Assembly: GCF_009728935.1 (NCBI RefSeq)
Contig: NZ_CP034235.1
Coordinates: 7,341,501 to 7,405,500, forward strand
From: Paenibacillus psychroresistens
GTDB lineage: Bacteria; Bacillota; Bacilli; Paenibacillales; NBRC-103111
Length of the DNA stretch: 64,000 nucleotides
Direction of reading: 5' to 3'
The notes below the pieces were generated by a model, which was not told the DNA's origin, ran no database searches, and saw nothing but the letters and a program-made list of their open reading frames with translations. A program made the translations under genes and the position numbers. This document shows, one piece after another, positions 54,801 through 63,701 of this stretch. Position 1 is the stretch's first letter; every line of letters begins with the position of its first letter.

Positions 54801-54973
54801 TTCACAAATTCGTGACACTAGGAACTCTAGAAGAAAGAATTGATGAAATGATCGAACGCAAGCAAGGCCTAAGTCAGCAAATTGTCGGTGGTGGCGAAGG
54901 CTGGATAACGGAGATGTCTACTGAAGATCTGCATGACCTATTCTCACTCCGCCGCGACTGGGTAGAGGCTTAG
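51863..54973 (+). CDS. SNF2-family DEAD/DEAH-box helicase-like ATPase
   Basis: A 1036-residue Swi2/Snf2 ATPase. The first half (to about 500) is the SNF2_N-associated region of bacterial RapA-like proteins. Then Walker A ADDMGLGKTIQ near 555, DEAQ near 680, LTGTPIENR near 708, and the C-terminal helicase lobe with FTQFVETGHLL, LHGGTPRAERERM and TDRAFRIGQTR. It translocates on duplex DNA and remodels protein-DNA complexes; the partner is the overlapping SWIM gene. Residues about 148-180 are a short six-residue tandem repeat, and 52490-53120 is clearly more GC-rich than the rest. Confidence 0.93.
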   Translation: MATMRATATGTSMIHSTWIPPHSLFLWGTRTHGGIMDPIELKNQLFAWHAPSYYGTFIETSEVGAKEGILLPAAMALDYFCNTSDLQHAVFTWSDELIELKQAAPAVREALIAGRCMPDYAKWKQGKLSWKLRLGEVSESKDGEELSDGELLNDGELLNDGVLLKDGELLKDGELLKDGKPKTPPVHDTFVDEVVSPLLRDWMDSLISEWVREQPEFQQTLQRLEQAHPMLAGGLPADLWLDEEDWLVAIGWKHDSSPFRTCLQLVEPDLDDSWRLQLQLQDRQRADVLVACSPEGEPAKEDAASLPEAWLADLTRVRKDVQQWLHILPWLRDSSEPEQLRQEITADEAWDFLANGSMRLVEAGYAVFLPAWWERLRKQKPRLKAKIKSSVGAANDSTFGLGQIMQFDWRLALGDVVLTEAEFRQLAEQKRKLVQFRGKWIQLDPTQLEQIQNVMKQVKKKKGLSFRDVMEMHLLGSSADADAPELATIEEELEMEVELNEHLLHLMAQLKQQAAIPPFTAPESFKGSLRHYQSDGVAWMLFLRRFGLGGCLADDMGLGKTIQWITYLLTVKEAEELRLSNIAAAQSDSNDASNEDELEAAPSLQSSLLICPTSVLGNWQKELQRFAPSLKVHLHYGPQRLKGEAFTEMTKEMDLVLTSFTLAHLDEPELTALQWGSICVDEAQNIKNAYTKQATAIRHLQGDHRIALTGTPIENRLTELWSILDFLNPGYLGSLREFSHRYVAKIEKTKDVAAIGQVQKLIRPFLLRRVKKDPAIQLDLPDKNEMKAYVSLTTEQASLYENYIQEMFAKLERLKAMERRGLILAALTKLKQVCNHPALLLKEGVQTHTLGRSNKVERLLDMVNELRQEGDRCLIFTQFVETGHLLQNIIQKELKEKVQFLHGGTPRAERERMIETFQNESPDLENGSGIFLLSLKAGGTGLNLTAANHVFHFDRWWNPAVENQATDRAFRIGQTRHVQVHKFVTLGTLEERIDEMIERKQGLSQQIVGGGEGWITEMSTEDLHDLFSLRRDWVEA
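52307..52401 (+). repeat. 18-bp in-frame tandem repeat in the SNF2 gene
   Basis: About five copies of GATGGAGAGCTTCTGAAW, coding DGELLN/DGELLK, in a poorly conserved linker. Number of copies may vary between strains. Confidence 0.85.
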
Positions 54974-54985
54974 CCGAGTAACTAT

Positions 54986-55028
54986 ACAGTTAACGGGCAA
55001 CTTGTTACTTTCCGTTGTCCATTAACTG
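54986..55028. terminator. Long hairpin after the SNF2 gene
   Basis: ACAGTTAACGGGCAAC / GTTGTCCATTAACTGT with a short loop; no T-run follows, so it may be a partial terminator. 55029-55197 also has TCCATACTTCCCACACTT twice (about 55139 and 55169). Confidence 0.45.
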
Positions 55029-55197
55029 TGTAATCCTACCCAAGAACACACCTCATGAACTCGACAATACTCCACCTATCTGCTAAAATTTAATTAGAAT
55101 CTCTTAAAAGTAAAGCGATTTTAATTTTTAATTCTCAAGTCCATACTTCCCACACTTTAATTCACAAATCCATACTTCCCACACTTCGTGAAGCACA

Positions 55198-55240
55198 CGT
55201 CGTTTGTCTCCTATTTTGGAGGCAAACGGCGTTTTTTATT
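55198..55240 (+). terminator. Strong terminator upstream of the endonuclease-like gene
   Basis: Stem CGTCGTTTGTCTCC / GGAGGCAAACGGCG with TTTTTT tail. Confidence 0.85.
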
Positions 55241-55284
55241 TCCCAGCTTTCAGCTTCCCCAACTAATTTAAAGGAGATATCCCC

Positions 55285-55944
55285 ATGTTTGAACAAGAAT
55301 ATGAAGTGTTTTTAGAGGCACAACGCCGTTCAGCGACCGGACAAAGGCTGGAGCAATTAAACAAGGACTTAACAGGAGAGAAAAAGCTGCTGAAGGAGGT
55401 AATTTGGCCCGTTCTAAAATCCTTCGACGGCCTAATCATGGAGTACGAGTTAATCAGCTCAACCGGGGTGAAAATATATGTCGATGTATTTTATGAGCCA
55501 TTAGGCATTGCATTTGAATGCGAAGGATTCGTGGTCCATGCGGAGAAAATCACCCGTGACCGATTCATATTCGAACGAATGCGCATCCGAACGATTGCCA
55601 TGTACGGTTACAAGTACATCCCGTTTGGCTGGGACGAGCTCGACAAACGCGCAGAAGCCTGCCGCCGTTCAGTATACGAGCTTATTGGGCGATTCTCGAG
55701 CACAGCAGGATCTGCGCTCAACGATTTAACCGTCTCCGAGCGTGAAGTATTACGCTACGCCCTACGCCTAAACCGCCCCCTGCGGTTGAAAGATGCCTGC
55801 TACTGTTTGCAGTTAAGAGTTACTGCCACTCGTTATGTGCTAATTAAGCTAGTAGAGAAGAAGCTTATTAAGCCACATAATTCAGGTACTAAAAGGATTC
55901 ATGAATATACACTAGAAGAAAACGCAAAAAGATATATGCTTTAA
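55285..55944 (+). CDS. Endonuclease-like (DUF559-type fold) protein with winged helix
   Basis: A 219-residue protein. Residues about 50-125 (KIYVDVFYEPLGIAFECEGF, then RDRFIFERMRIRTIAMYGYK) have the D...E-x-E spacing and helix of restriction-endonuclease-like domains such as DUF559. The C-terminus (LTVSEREVLRYALRLNRPLR, TATRYVLIKLVEKKLIKPH) is a winged helix. It may be a DNA-acting enzyme or a regulator. AAAGGAG precedes the ATG. A single-gene unit. Confidence 0.6.
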   Translation: MFEQEYEVFLEAQRRSATGQRLEQLNKDLTGEKKLLKEVIWPVLKSFDGLIMEYELISSTGVKIYVDVFYEPLGIAFECEGFVVHAEKITRDRFIFERMRIRTIAMYGYKYIPFGWDELDKRAEACRRSVYELIGRFSSTAGSALNDLTVSEREVLRYALRLNRPLRLKDACYCLQLRVTATRYVLIKLVEKKLIKPHNSGTKRIHEYTLEENAKRYML

Positions 55945-55964
55945 TTCCTTGCCTAAGTCCGTTG

Positions 55965-56260
55965 AGAAGTTAGTATCACTTATCGAGATACTACTTCCTC
56001 CACTCGAGGATGTTCTGAGTAAATTGCAACAACCCAATACTAGCGTCGATCTCCAACTTAATCCCCGCTCTAGATGAGTTTAATTAGTTTAAGTAACCAG
56101 CTTTGAGTTAGTTTTATGCATTACAGCAGTAATAGATGTTCTGAGTAAATTGCAACAACCCAATACTAGTGTCGAATTCCGACTAAGTCCCCGCGCTAGA
56201 TGAGTTTGATTAGTTAAGTAACCTAGCTTTGAGTTAGTTTTATGCATTAAAGTAGCAGTA
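55965..56260. repeat. 126-bp tandem repeat leading into hairpin array
   Basis: Two near-identical copies starting at 56009 and 56135 (GATGTTCTGAGTAAATTGCA), the third breaking off at 56261 into the 51-bp array. A degenerate 51-bp-type unit lies ahead of them at about 55970-56008. Each copy keeps a TAGYGTCGA word. Confidence 0.85.
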
Positions 56261-56274
56261 GATGATCAGAGTAA

Positions 56275-56830
56275 ATGGACCTCCCACTCACTCTAGTGTC
56301 GATTTTCGATACTACAACCTCCACCCGAGGTCATCCACTCACTCTAGTGTCGATTTTCGATACTACAACCTCTACCCGTGATCATCCACTCACTCTAGTG
56401 CCGATTTTCGATACTACAACCTCCACCCGAGGTCATCCACTCACTCTAGTATCGATTTTCGATACTACAACCTCCACCCGAGATCATCCACTCACTCTAG
56501 TGTCGATTTTCGACACTACAAACTCCATTCGATATCATCCACTCACTCTAGTGTCGATTTTCGATACTACAACCTCTACCCGAGATCATCCACTCACTCT
56601 AGTGTCGATTTTCGATACTACAACCTCCACCCGAGATCATCCACTCACTCTAGTGTCGATTTTCGACACTACAAACTCCATTCGATATCATCCACTCACT
56701 CTAGTGTCGATTTTCGATACTACAACCTCTACCCGAGATCATCCACTCACTCTAGTGTCGATTTTCGATACTACAACCTCCACCCGAGATCATCCACTCA
56801 CTCTAGCGTCCATAATCGACTCTACAGCAG
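56275..56830. repeat. Array of eleven 51-bp hairpin repeats
   Basis: About eleven copies of a 51-bp unit. Each carries the palindrome AGTGTCGA-TTT-TCGACACT or the variant TCGATACT, in which a G-T pair keeps the stem. As 51 is a multiple of three, one plus-strand frame stays open from 56275 to 56913 (LTLVSIFDTTTSTRD repeats), but no ribosome site or sensible protein is seen. There are no variable spacers, so this is not CRISPR. Confidence 0.85.
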
Positions 56831-56883
56831 CACCGGATGGATCAAGCTACTATTCAACCCTCTCCCAAGTCGCACAAAACGCC

Positions 56884-56906
56884 AAAAAGACCTCCGTCGG
56901 AGGTCT
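56884..56906 (-). terminator. Terminator of the EAL gene
   Basis: On the minus strand AGACCTCC / GGAGGTCT followed by TTTTT. Confidence 0.75.
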
Positions 56907-56980
56907 AGTGTAACATCCGCCTAACGCATGTTTTCCAATTATTCCCTATATGTTACAATTGGACTAGCTGCTGCATAAAG

Positions 56981-58174
56981 TCAAATCGCGAGATCCATGA
57001 ACAGATAGAATCCATTTCCGATGGGACACGAGTAGGTTTGAATAAAGCTTGAGGTATTAATATCTGAATAGGGCTGAGAAAGTATCCCGATCTGGTAATG
57101 CTTCATTGTGAGAATGTTGGGAATAAAGTAGGGACGCCAGATCCAATTGGAGCCACGGAACTTCTCATCCTTTTCCCAGTCTCCTTCAGGGTTGCGATTG
57201 AAATTAGAGGAAATTTGATAGCCATCTTCTTTGCAGATATAATATCTTAAAGCGATATCGAGCGCAAACTTTGCAAAGCGTTCGAGCGCCTCATCGGCCT
57301 CCTCTGCATTCTGAACAATGACTTCCGTACTGAACAAATGATTCAAGGCTTGCTCAATTTCAAACAAACGGCTATGTTTTTTCAATTCTTGAGCATGAAA
57401 CAAACTCATCTCTTCACGCAGCATTTCTGTAAAATGGTCCTCAGGGAGAAACTCAGGCTCTGCTGGAGCAAATAGAAAGCCCTGGGCATATCTAGCCCCC
57501 GCGAGCATGGCATTCTGTAAATCTTCCTTTGTTTCTACACCTTCTACTAGCAGGGATGCACCCATTTGGGCGGCAATGATCGAAAAAGATCGCAACAAAG
57601 CACGATACCCTTCATGCTTGGCACTTTTCTTAAGAATCTTCAAGTCAATCTTGAGAATTTTCGGTTGAATAATCGCAATACGATCCAAGTTACTGAATCC
57701 GCTGCCAACATCATCTATAGCGAGCATGCAGCCTTTCGCGCGATACACCTCTAACACTTCACGCAAATCCTGAAGATTGCCAACAAAGTCTTCTTCTACT
57801 ACTTCTATTACAATCCGAGAAGGCGGAATTTCATACTTATCAATTAGTTGCAAGGTAGGCAAGTCACCCGTATTATTATACATATGATAGATCCAAGATG
57901 GCTTTAAATTTATGAATAGCTGAAAATCCCCATCACTTCTCATCATTTTTGCGAAAGCTAGCTCCCGTAAATGACGATCAACTTTAATATGAATATCATC
58001 GGTTATGTTAGCATCAGCAAAAAACGGACCTAAGCTACGAACACGCCCTTGAACAATCTCTCTCCCAAGTGACTCATAGGCTATAATCCTCTGAGTTTGC
58101 AGCGATATGATTGGCTGGAAAAAGGGAACAATCCTATCCATATCAGGTATGTTATTCTTGCTGTAGACGTACAT
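56981..58174 (-). CDS. EAL-domain protein (YkuI-like)
   Basis: A 397-residue cytoplasmic protein. The EAL domain spans about 15-255: YESLGR is the variant of the EAL motif, INLKPSW, IDDVGSGFSN and LLVEGVET follow, with most c-di-GMP and metal-binding residues in place. The rest is the PAS-like YkuI_C domain. B. subtilis YkuI binds c-di-GMP with little hydrolysis, so it may be a receptor. ATG at 58174 (MYVYSKN) is chosen; the ATG at 58201 is also possible. Confidence 0.88.
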   Translation of the reverse strand: MYVYSKNNIPDMDRIVPFFQPIISLQTQRIIAYESLGREIVQGRVRSLGPFFADANITDDIHIKVDRHLRELAFAKMMRSDGDFQLFINLKPSWIYHMYNNTGDLPTLQLIDKYEIPPSRIVIEVVEEDFVGNLQDLREVLEVYRAKGCMLAIDDVGSGFSNLDRIAIIQPKILKIDLKILKKSAKHEGYRALLRSFSIIAAQMGASLLVEGVETKEDLQNAMLAGARYAQGFLFAPAEPEFLPEDHFTEMLREEMSLFHAQELKKHSRLFEIEQALNHLFSTEVIVQNAEEADEALERFAKFALDIALRYYICKEDGYQISSNFNRNPEGDWEKDEKFRGSNWIWRPYFIPNILTMKHYQIGILSQPYSDINTSSFIQTYSCPIGNGFYLFMDLAI

Positions 58175-58366
58175 AAACCTATCATCCCCTGTTCCAATCA
58201 TCTAAGCTAAATTGAATGTTACATTAATTTACACGTACTTCTCATCTCTTTGTATTTTACTTCAAAAACCTAACTCTTGCAATCAAAAAGCGAATTATTA
58301 GCTATATTTTAACAGGATTGTTCGCCATTTAATCCAATACCTTACATATGAAAGGAAGAAAAAGAA

Positions 58367-61363
58367 ATGAAATCGATAATACGGTTTAGTATGAAGAACA
58401 CCGTCGCTATCTTCATCTTAATTTTCATGCTAGTTGGAGGAGGCATTTATTCCATTATGCAAATGAAAATGGAGAAGTATCCACAAGTGGATATTCCCTA
58501 TTTGCACATATCCATCTACTATCCAGGCGCTTCCCCAGAACAAGTCATGCAGGATATCGGCTACCCCCTCGAACAGCAGCTCGGCAATATAGATGGCTTA
58601 TCCAATTTATATACTGCGGCAAACCCAAACGTTTTCAACGCCACTCTAGCATTTTCGATGACAGCTAGTATGGAGCAAGGCGAGAAGGATGCTCGCGAGG
58701 CTGTAGCCAAGTTCAAGCTGCCCGATACGGCGCAACCCCCAAACTTTAGTGCCGAAAAATTAGATGCTGAAGTATATACTATAGCCATTTATGGCGGAGC
58801 ACAGGAAGCTGCTCAGCAGGTAGTTGAAGAAACGCTCCAACCAGCTATTCGCTCCATCGATGGCATTGAAGCTGTTAACTTAGGCGGTATTCATACCAAA
58901 AAAGTGTTCATTCGTTTGCTTCCTAATGCTTTACTAACTCATAAGCTGACTTTAGATCAGGTAAATCAGTTTATTCAAGCCAATAATGCCTCCTTCCCCA
59001 TCGGGGACTTAAAAACCACCGACCAAACTTTACCGATCCGCATGAATAATTCGTTGCATTCCTTAGAGGATATTCAGAATATCCCCATACTTACCGCTGA
59101 GAATAAGCCACTTAAACTAAGTGATATTGCAGATATCACCTACGATACCTCTGATCAAAGCATCACTCGGATCGATGGAGAGCCCGCAGTCACTCTAACG
59201 ATCATACCTCAAGGCGGTCAGGATGCCGTCAAAATCACTAAGCAAGCCAAAGAAAAAGTAGCTTCCATCCAGCTTCCTGCAGGCTTAAAAACATCCGTTC
59301 TACTCGATCGTTCCACAGAAATTGAAAAATCGGTTTATGGCATGCTTCGAGAGGTTATTCTAGGAGCCATAATGGCTGTTCTAGTTACTTTATTATTCCT
59401 GCGCAACCTGCGCTCGACAATCATTGCTGTCATTTCTATTCCTTTATCCATGCTCGCTTCAGTCATAGTCCTAAACAACCTTGGTTACACTCTGAATATG
59501 ATGACATTAGCCGGTATCGCTGTCGCAATAGGAAGGGTCGTAGATGATTCGATTGTAGTTATTGAGAATGTTTTCCGCCGTGTTAGATCTGCACAGGATA
59601 GAGATGGGGTTCTGGTAGAAAACGCTACTCGCGAAGTATCCAACGCCATTACATCCTCTACCATCACAACGGTCGCTGTGTTCCTGCCACTTGCTTTTGT
59701 GCCAGGTATAGTCGGCAAATTTTTTGTACCGCTCGCTTGGACAATTGTTATTTCCTTGCTTTTTTCTTTATTGGTTGCCGTAACTGTCGTGCCTCTAATG
59801 TCTAGGCTTTTCCTGCTAAACCTTAAACATAGCGAGCCTCGCGAGAATATGCTGCAAAGAATTTATCGAAGAGTTCTGGGAGGGGCTTTACGAAAACGTT
59901 GGTTAACCCTAACATTCGCCTTTCTCCTATTAGTTTCAAGCATCGCTTTTATCGCTCCCGGTCTAGGCATTAATTTTCTCCCCGCCGAAAAAGCTCTTAA
60001 ATTTAACATAGACGTCACTATGCCTATTGGCACTGGAGTTACTAAAACGGAGAAAGTGTCCACTAAAATTGAGGATATTCTAAAAAGCCATGACGAAGTT
60101 GAGCTTATTACAGCATATATTGGCAGTGAGCGAGCCTATTTAGGATTTTCAGTCAAGGATGCCAAAACGGATACAGATGCATTAGCCGCAAAATTGCGAG
60201 CTCAATTTAAAGAGATTACGGATGCAAAAGCCATCACTTTAGTTGGCGTAAGCGGCGGTGTAAACGTTGGCTCCGATTTCTCGATTGTGGTAAACGGACC
60301 TAATCTAGCTGTCATAAAACAAGCCACCGATCAGATCATCACCAGCTTGAAGCCCGTGCCAAACCTAACTGAGGTTAGGAGCTCGGCTGAAGGTGAAAAA
60401 CCAGAAATCTCGATTGATTTCGATAACTCTAAGCTTGCAGCAAATGGCTTGACCCCAGCCACAGTAGCGCTTAACCTGCATAACATGGTTGACGGTTCAA
60501 CCATCACTAAATCGCAAATTAACTCTAGAACCACAGATGTTGTACTTTCGATGAAAATGGGTCAGAACGCAACAATCGAAACCTTGAAGCAGCAAAAAAT
60601 CTCTACACCGCTCGGTACCCAAGTTGCTCTTCAGAACGTCGGAAGTGTACAAATTGTCAAAAATCCAACAAATATCGCTAGGTATAATCAAGCGGATTAT
60701 TTACAAATTCACGGAACGATTACTGATAACAATACAGGTAAAGTAACCAGCGATGCCGAGAAAGCAATTCGAGGTTTGAAGCTGCCTGAAGGTGTGACTT
60801 GGAGCTCAGAAGGTGCCTCTAAAGAACTAAATGATGGTTTTATTAATATGGGGATTGCTTTGATTATCAGCATGTTTCTAGTTTACATGGTTATGCTCAT
60901 TGCCTTTAGTGATTGGAAGCTGCCATTGGTTATCCTGGTTGCTATTCCATTCTCGTGGATCGGCGCCTTGCTTGGGCTCTTTATCGTTCACGAGCCAATC
61001 GGTATGCCTGCACTAATCGGCATCCTGATGCTTGGCGGTATTGTCGTAACCAACGCCATTGTTTTATTAGACCGCGTGAAAACAAATCTAACCCATGGAA
61101 TGGCTAAAAAAGATGCGCTTATGGAAGCAGGAGTAACGCGAATTCGCCCCATTCTGATGACGGCGATCGCGACTATTGGCGCCCTTCTTCCTCTAGCCAT
61201 TTCGACAGACGGAGGCCTGATTTCACGCGCCCTAGCAGTCGTAGTCATTGGCGGTTTAAGCACCTCAACACTCTTGACCTTAGTCATTGTTCCAGTCATT
61301 TTCAGTCTGGTTACTAGAGAAAAACGGGTATACAAACCTGAAAACGTCGAAATAGCTGCCTGA
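58367..61363 (+). CDS. RND-family efflux transporter (SwrC/AcrB-like)
   Basis: A 998-residue multidrug or surfactin-type exporter in the cytoplasmic membrane. N-terminal helix 12-33, periplasmic-type porter loops (SIYYPGASPEQVMQDIGYPL, AREAVAKFKLP), helix 4 with AIGRVVDDSIVVIENVF (the proton-relay Asp pair), second half from about 500, ending GALLPLAISTDGGLIS. Gram-positive RND proteins such as SwrC export lipopeptides and bile-like compounds without an outer-membrane partner. AAAGGAAG precedes ATG. No adjacent membrane-fusion gene or regulator. Confidence 0.93.
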   Translation: MKSIIRFSMKNTVAIFILIFMLVGGGIYSIMQMKMEKYPQVDIPYLHISIYYPGASPEQVMQDIGYPLEQQLGNIDGLSNLYTAANPNVFNATLAFSMTASMEQGEKDAREAVAKFKLPDTAQPPNFSAEKLDAEVYTIAIYGGAQEAAQQVVEETLQPAIRSIDGIEAVNLGGIHTKKVFIRLLPNALLTHKLTLDQVNQFIQANNASFPIGDLKTTDQTLPIRMNNSLHSLEDIQNIPILTAENKPLKLSDIADITYDTSDQSITRIDGEPAVTLTIIPQGGQDAVKITKQAKEKVASIQLPAGLKTSVLLDRSTEIEKSVYGMLREVILGAIMAVLVTLLFLRNLRSTIIAVISIPLSMLASVIVLNNLGYTLNMMTLAGIAVAIGRVVDDSIVVIENVFRRVRSAQDRDGVLVENATREVSNAITSSTITTVAVFLPLAFVPGIVGKFFVPLAWTIVISLLFSLLVAVTVVPLMSRLFLLNLKHSEPRENMLQRIYRRVLGGALRKRWLTLTFAFLLLVSSIAFIAPGLGINFLPAEKALKFNIDVTMPIGTGVTKTEKVSTKIEDILKSHDEVELITAYIGSERAYLGFSVKDAKTDTDALAAKLRAQFKEITDAKAITLVGVSGGVNVGSDFSIVVNGPNLAVIKQATDQIITSLKPVPNLTEVRSSAEGEKPEISIDFDNSKLAANGLTPATVALNLHNMVDGSTITKSQINSRTTDVVLSMKMGQNATIETLKQQKISTPLGTQVALQNVGSVQIVKNPTNIARYNQADYLQIHGTITDNNTGKVTSDAEKAIRGLKLPEGVTWSSEGASKELNDGFINMGIALIISMFLVYMVMLIAFSDWKLPLVILVAIPFSWIGALLGLFIVHEPIGMPALIGILMLGGIVVTNAIVLLDRVKTNLTHGMAKKDALMEAGVTRIRPILMTAIATIGALLPLAISTDGGLISRALAVVVIGGLSTSTLLTLVIVPVIFSLVTREKRVYKPENVEIAA

Positions 61364-61410
61364 GTCAAAGGGATACAGGTCAAAGGGATACAGGTCAAAG
61401 GGATACAGAT
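61364..61410 (+). repeat. Three copies of a 15-bp unit
   Basis: GTCAAAGGGATACAG repeated three times directly after the RND stop codon. Confidence 0.9.
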
Positions 61411-61411
61411 C

Positions 61412-61460
61412 AAAAAACCAGCTTAGACAGATTTCCCACTCTGTCCAAGCTGGTTTTTTT
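61412..61460. terminator. Bidirectional terminator between RND and chemoreceptor genes
   Basis: Stem AACCAGCTTAGACAG / CTGTCCAAGCTGGTT flanked by AAAAAA and TTTTTTT, usable from both convergent genes. Confidence 0.9.
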
Positions 61461-61471
61461 CTTGAAAGCTA

Positions 61472-63661
61472 TTACCTCTTACGATCCTCTGTTAAATGAA
61501 ACTGATTAACCAATTGGTGCAAGGAACCGGAGATAGCCTCCACATGATCAGCCGTATGTCGCACATGGACCATATCTGCAATTAATTCTTGTACCGTACC
61601 TTCAACCTCGTTTGATATTTTGCGATTCTCGATACTTACTGCCGCTACTTTTTCCATGAGTCCCAAGACCTCATCCACTACTTGATTCTTCAAACCATCC
61701 TGATTGCCTGCTTGCTCCAGAATTTCGGCTGCGGCGGCAACAAGCTGCGAGCCCTCTTCAACTACCTTGTTACCTTGCTCCATAGAGTCAATTGCTTGAG
61801 TTGCATTAAGATGAATATGGCGAATGGTTTCACCAATTTGCATAGTCGATTGCTTCGTCAGATCAGCTAACTTGCGTATTTCTCCAGCCACTACTGCAAA
61901 GCCCCGTCCATGTTCACCAACGCGAGCAGCCTCAATCGAAGCATTCAACGATAATAAATTGGTCCGCGCCGAAATTTCTTCAATTACCAATAGAGCTTCC
62001 GATATCTCTTTAGTAGTGTCCATAAAGGTGCGAATCGTCACATTGGTTTCATTAACTTTGAGTTGGATGCTCTGCATTTTATCCCCAATGCGATGCACCT
62101 CGCCTTGAGCTACAGCTATTTGCTCAGATGCTTTTTCCTCCAAGCTTTTGAGCGTTCCACTCATCTCTTCGGCAACATCCTTAGCAATATCGATGTCCTT
62201 TAATTGACGACGAATCCCACGAAGCATATCTTTGATCTTGTCATTCACCCGCTGTGAAGAGCCTTCCGAGGATGAGGTTGATTCGTTCAACAGAGTTTGA
62301 CTTGCCAGAACATCTTCAGCCCCTTGTTTAACTCGAATCATGATACCTTCTAAGGAATCAATCATATTGTTAATCCACTTGGCTAGATCCTTGGTTTCAT
62401 CATTACCAAATTGCCCATGATCCAAGCGCTTGGTCAAATCACCTTCGCCCTCGGCATTCAAACGAATAAATTCGTTGATCTTCAAGAGATTGTCTGCCAC
62501 CGGCTTGGCACTTTTACGACTTGGTAGAATAATGCTGAACACTCCAAACAATAGATTACCGCCACCTAAAAGGCAGCTCGCTAGGAGAGTTGAAGGTTTA
62601 TTCATCAGCACCACAATCATCGCCACACTGAAGAGCATAAATACAAAAACCAACCAAGTCTGCATTCGCACCAGCTTCCACTGGATACTCCGCATCCGAT
62701 AAACCTCTTCTAAATCGCCTTCACACATCATCCCCCAAACATCTGGACAATGAGGAAGCTGAAAGGTCACGCCTTTGCCAATAACGGCTATATGCCGATA
62801 ATCGGAATAACCAGGAAACTCAACAAACAAATTACTGCCATTTGCTATGGTATTAGCAACACCTGGATGCAGCTTGCCCGTAGCCGGATCTGTAAAGACC
62901 AGCTCAAGCTCCGTGTGATCCTTGACCGATACAGTACCCCAATCCGTTTTTACACCGTCTTTTAAATTGTCGCCAAAGGTAAAGGTTAAATCCTCAAATC
63001 GGCTCCTCGATAAAGCCGTTCCAGGTAATATCTCTTTATTTAACCCTGGCTTTGCCATGAAAATATAATTATCGCCCGAATCCGGATAAATATGCCCTGA
63101 CTCTCTTTGAATTAAATCACCCAACACATCATTTGGCACCCGGCCACAAACAGCGCCTTTCCATACCCCGTCTTCCATTATCGGCAAAATATAGAGCAGC
63201 GTCATTTTATCGTGGAATTTGGATGAGCTTGGACCGATTTCCAACGTCAAAGGATCTGAATATGGACCCAACAAACAAGGCTTTCCTTGATTCGTAGCTT
63301 CTAAACCATGATATGTACAAGAATTCGCTTGATACGCCGTACCTACATGCTTGGCAAAAGTAGAGTAGACTACCTTCCTATTCTCATCTAGCAAATAAAT
63401 CTCCGAAAAATCATTCCCGCGCTTCTTAGTTGCATTAAATAATCTCTCTAGCAATGCATCGGTTTTACTCGTATTCTGTTGAATTTGCTCTTTTAATCTA
63501 CTGAGATGGGACCAGTATTCTTCGACCCACCCGTTTAATAATTGAACCCGCGTTTGTGCTATCCCTTCAAAAATATCCTCAACATCCGTTTTCAAGCGGC
63601 GATTCAGGCGATACGACCACCATAATGGCAGCCCCGTTTTAAACCCTAACCAGTCGAACAT
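61472..63661 (-). CDS. Chemoreceptor of unusual topology
   Basis: A 729-residue methyl-accepting protein. The first ~345 residues are a PDC/Cache-like sensor (SEIYLLDENRKVVYSTFAKH, KMTLLYILPIMEDGVWKGAV), but no membrane helix or signal precedes it. Two adjacent helices follow (about 346-395), then a HAMP-like segment (NAEGEGDLTKRLDHGQF) and the signalling tip EEISARTNLLSLNASIEAAR. With a single hairpin of two helices both ends should be cytoplasmic, unlike a normal receptor. GGGGG lies ahead of ATG 63661. It is convergent with the RND gene. Confidence 0.85.
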   Translation of the reverse strand: MFDWLGFKTGLPLWWSYRLNRRLKTDVEDIFEGIAQTRVQLLNGWVEEYWSHLSRLKEQIQQNTSKTDALLERLFNATKKRGNDFSEIYLLDENRKVVYSTFAKHVGTAYQANSCTYHGLEATNQGKPCLLGPYSDPLTLEIGPSSSKFHDKMTLLYILPIMEDGVWKGAVCGRVPNDVLGDLIQRESGHIYPDSGDNYIFMAKPGLNKEILPGTALSRSRFEDLTFTFGDNLKDGVKTDWGTVSVKDHTELELVFTDPATGKLHPGVANTIANGSNLFVEFPGYSDYRHIAVIGKGVTFQLPHCPDVWGMMCEGDLEEVYRMRSIQWKLVRMQTWLVFVFMLFSVAMIVVLMNKPSTLLASCLLGGGNLLFGVFSIILPSRKSAKPVADNLLKINEFIRLNAEGEGDLTKRLDHGQFGNDETKDLAKWINNMIDSLEGIMIRVKQGAEDVLASQTLLNESTSSSEGSSQRVNDKIKDMLRGIRRQLKDIDIAKDVAEEMSGTLKSLEEKASEQIAVAQGEVHRIGDKMQSIQLKVNETNVTIRTFMDTTKEISEALLVIEEISARTNLLSLNASIEAARVGEHGRGFAVVAGEIRKLADLTKQSTMQIGETIRHIHLNATQAIDSMEQGNKVVEEGSQLVAAAAEILEQAGNQDGLKNQVVDEVLGLMEKVAAVSIENRKISNEVEGTVQELIADMVHVRHTADHVEAISGSLHQLVNQFHLTEDRKR

Positions 63662-63701
63662 GTTGTACGCCCCCCTCTTGAGCTAACCTTTTGCGGAAAC
63701 A

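Noticed and set aside
56275..56830. Possible CRISPR array
   Set aside because: Units are contiguous without unique spacers, and no cas genes are near.
56275..56913. 212-codon open frame across the 51-bp array
   Set aside because: The open frame follows from a unit length divisible by three without stops. There is no ribosome site, and the peptide is a monotonous repeat; I treat it as non-coding.
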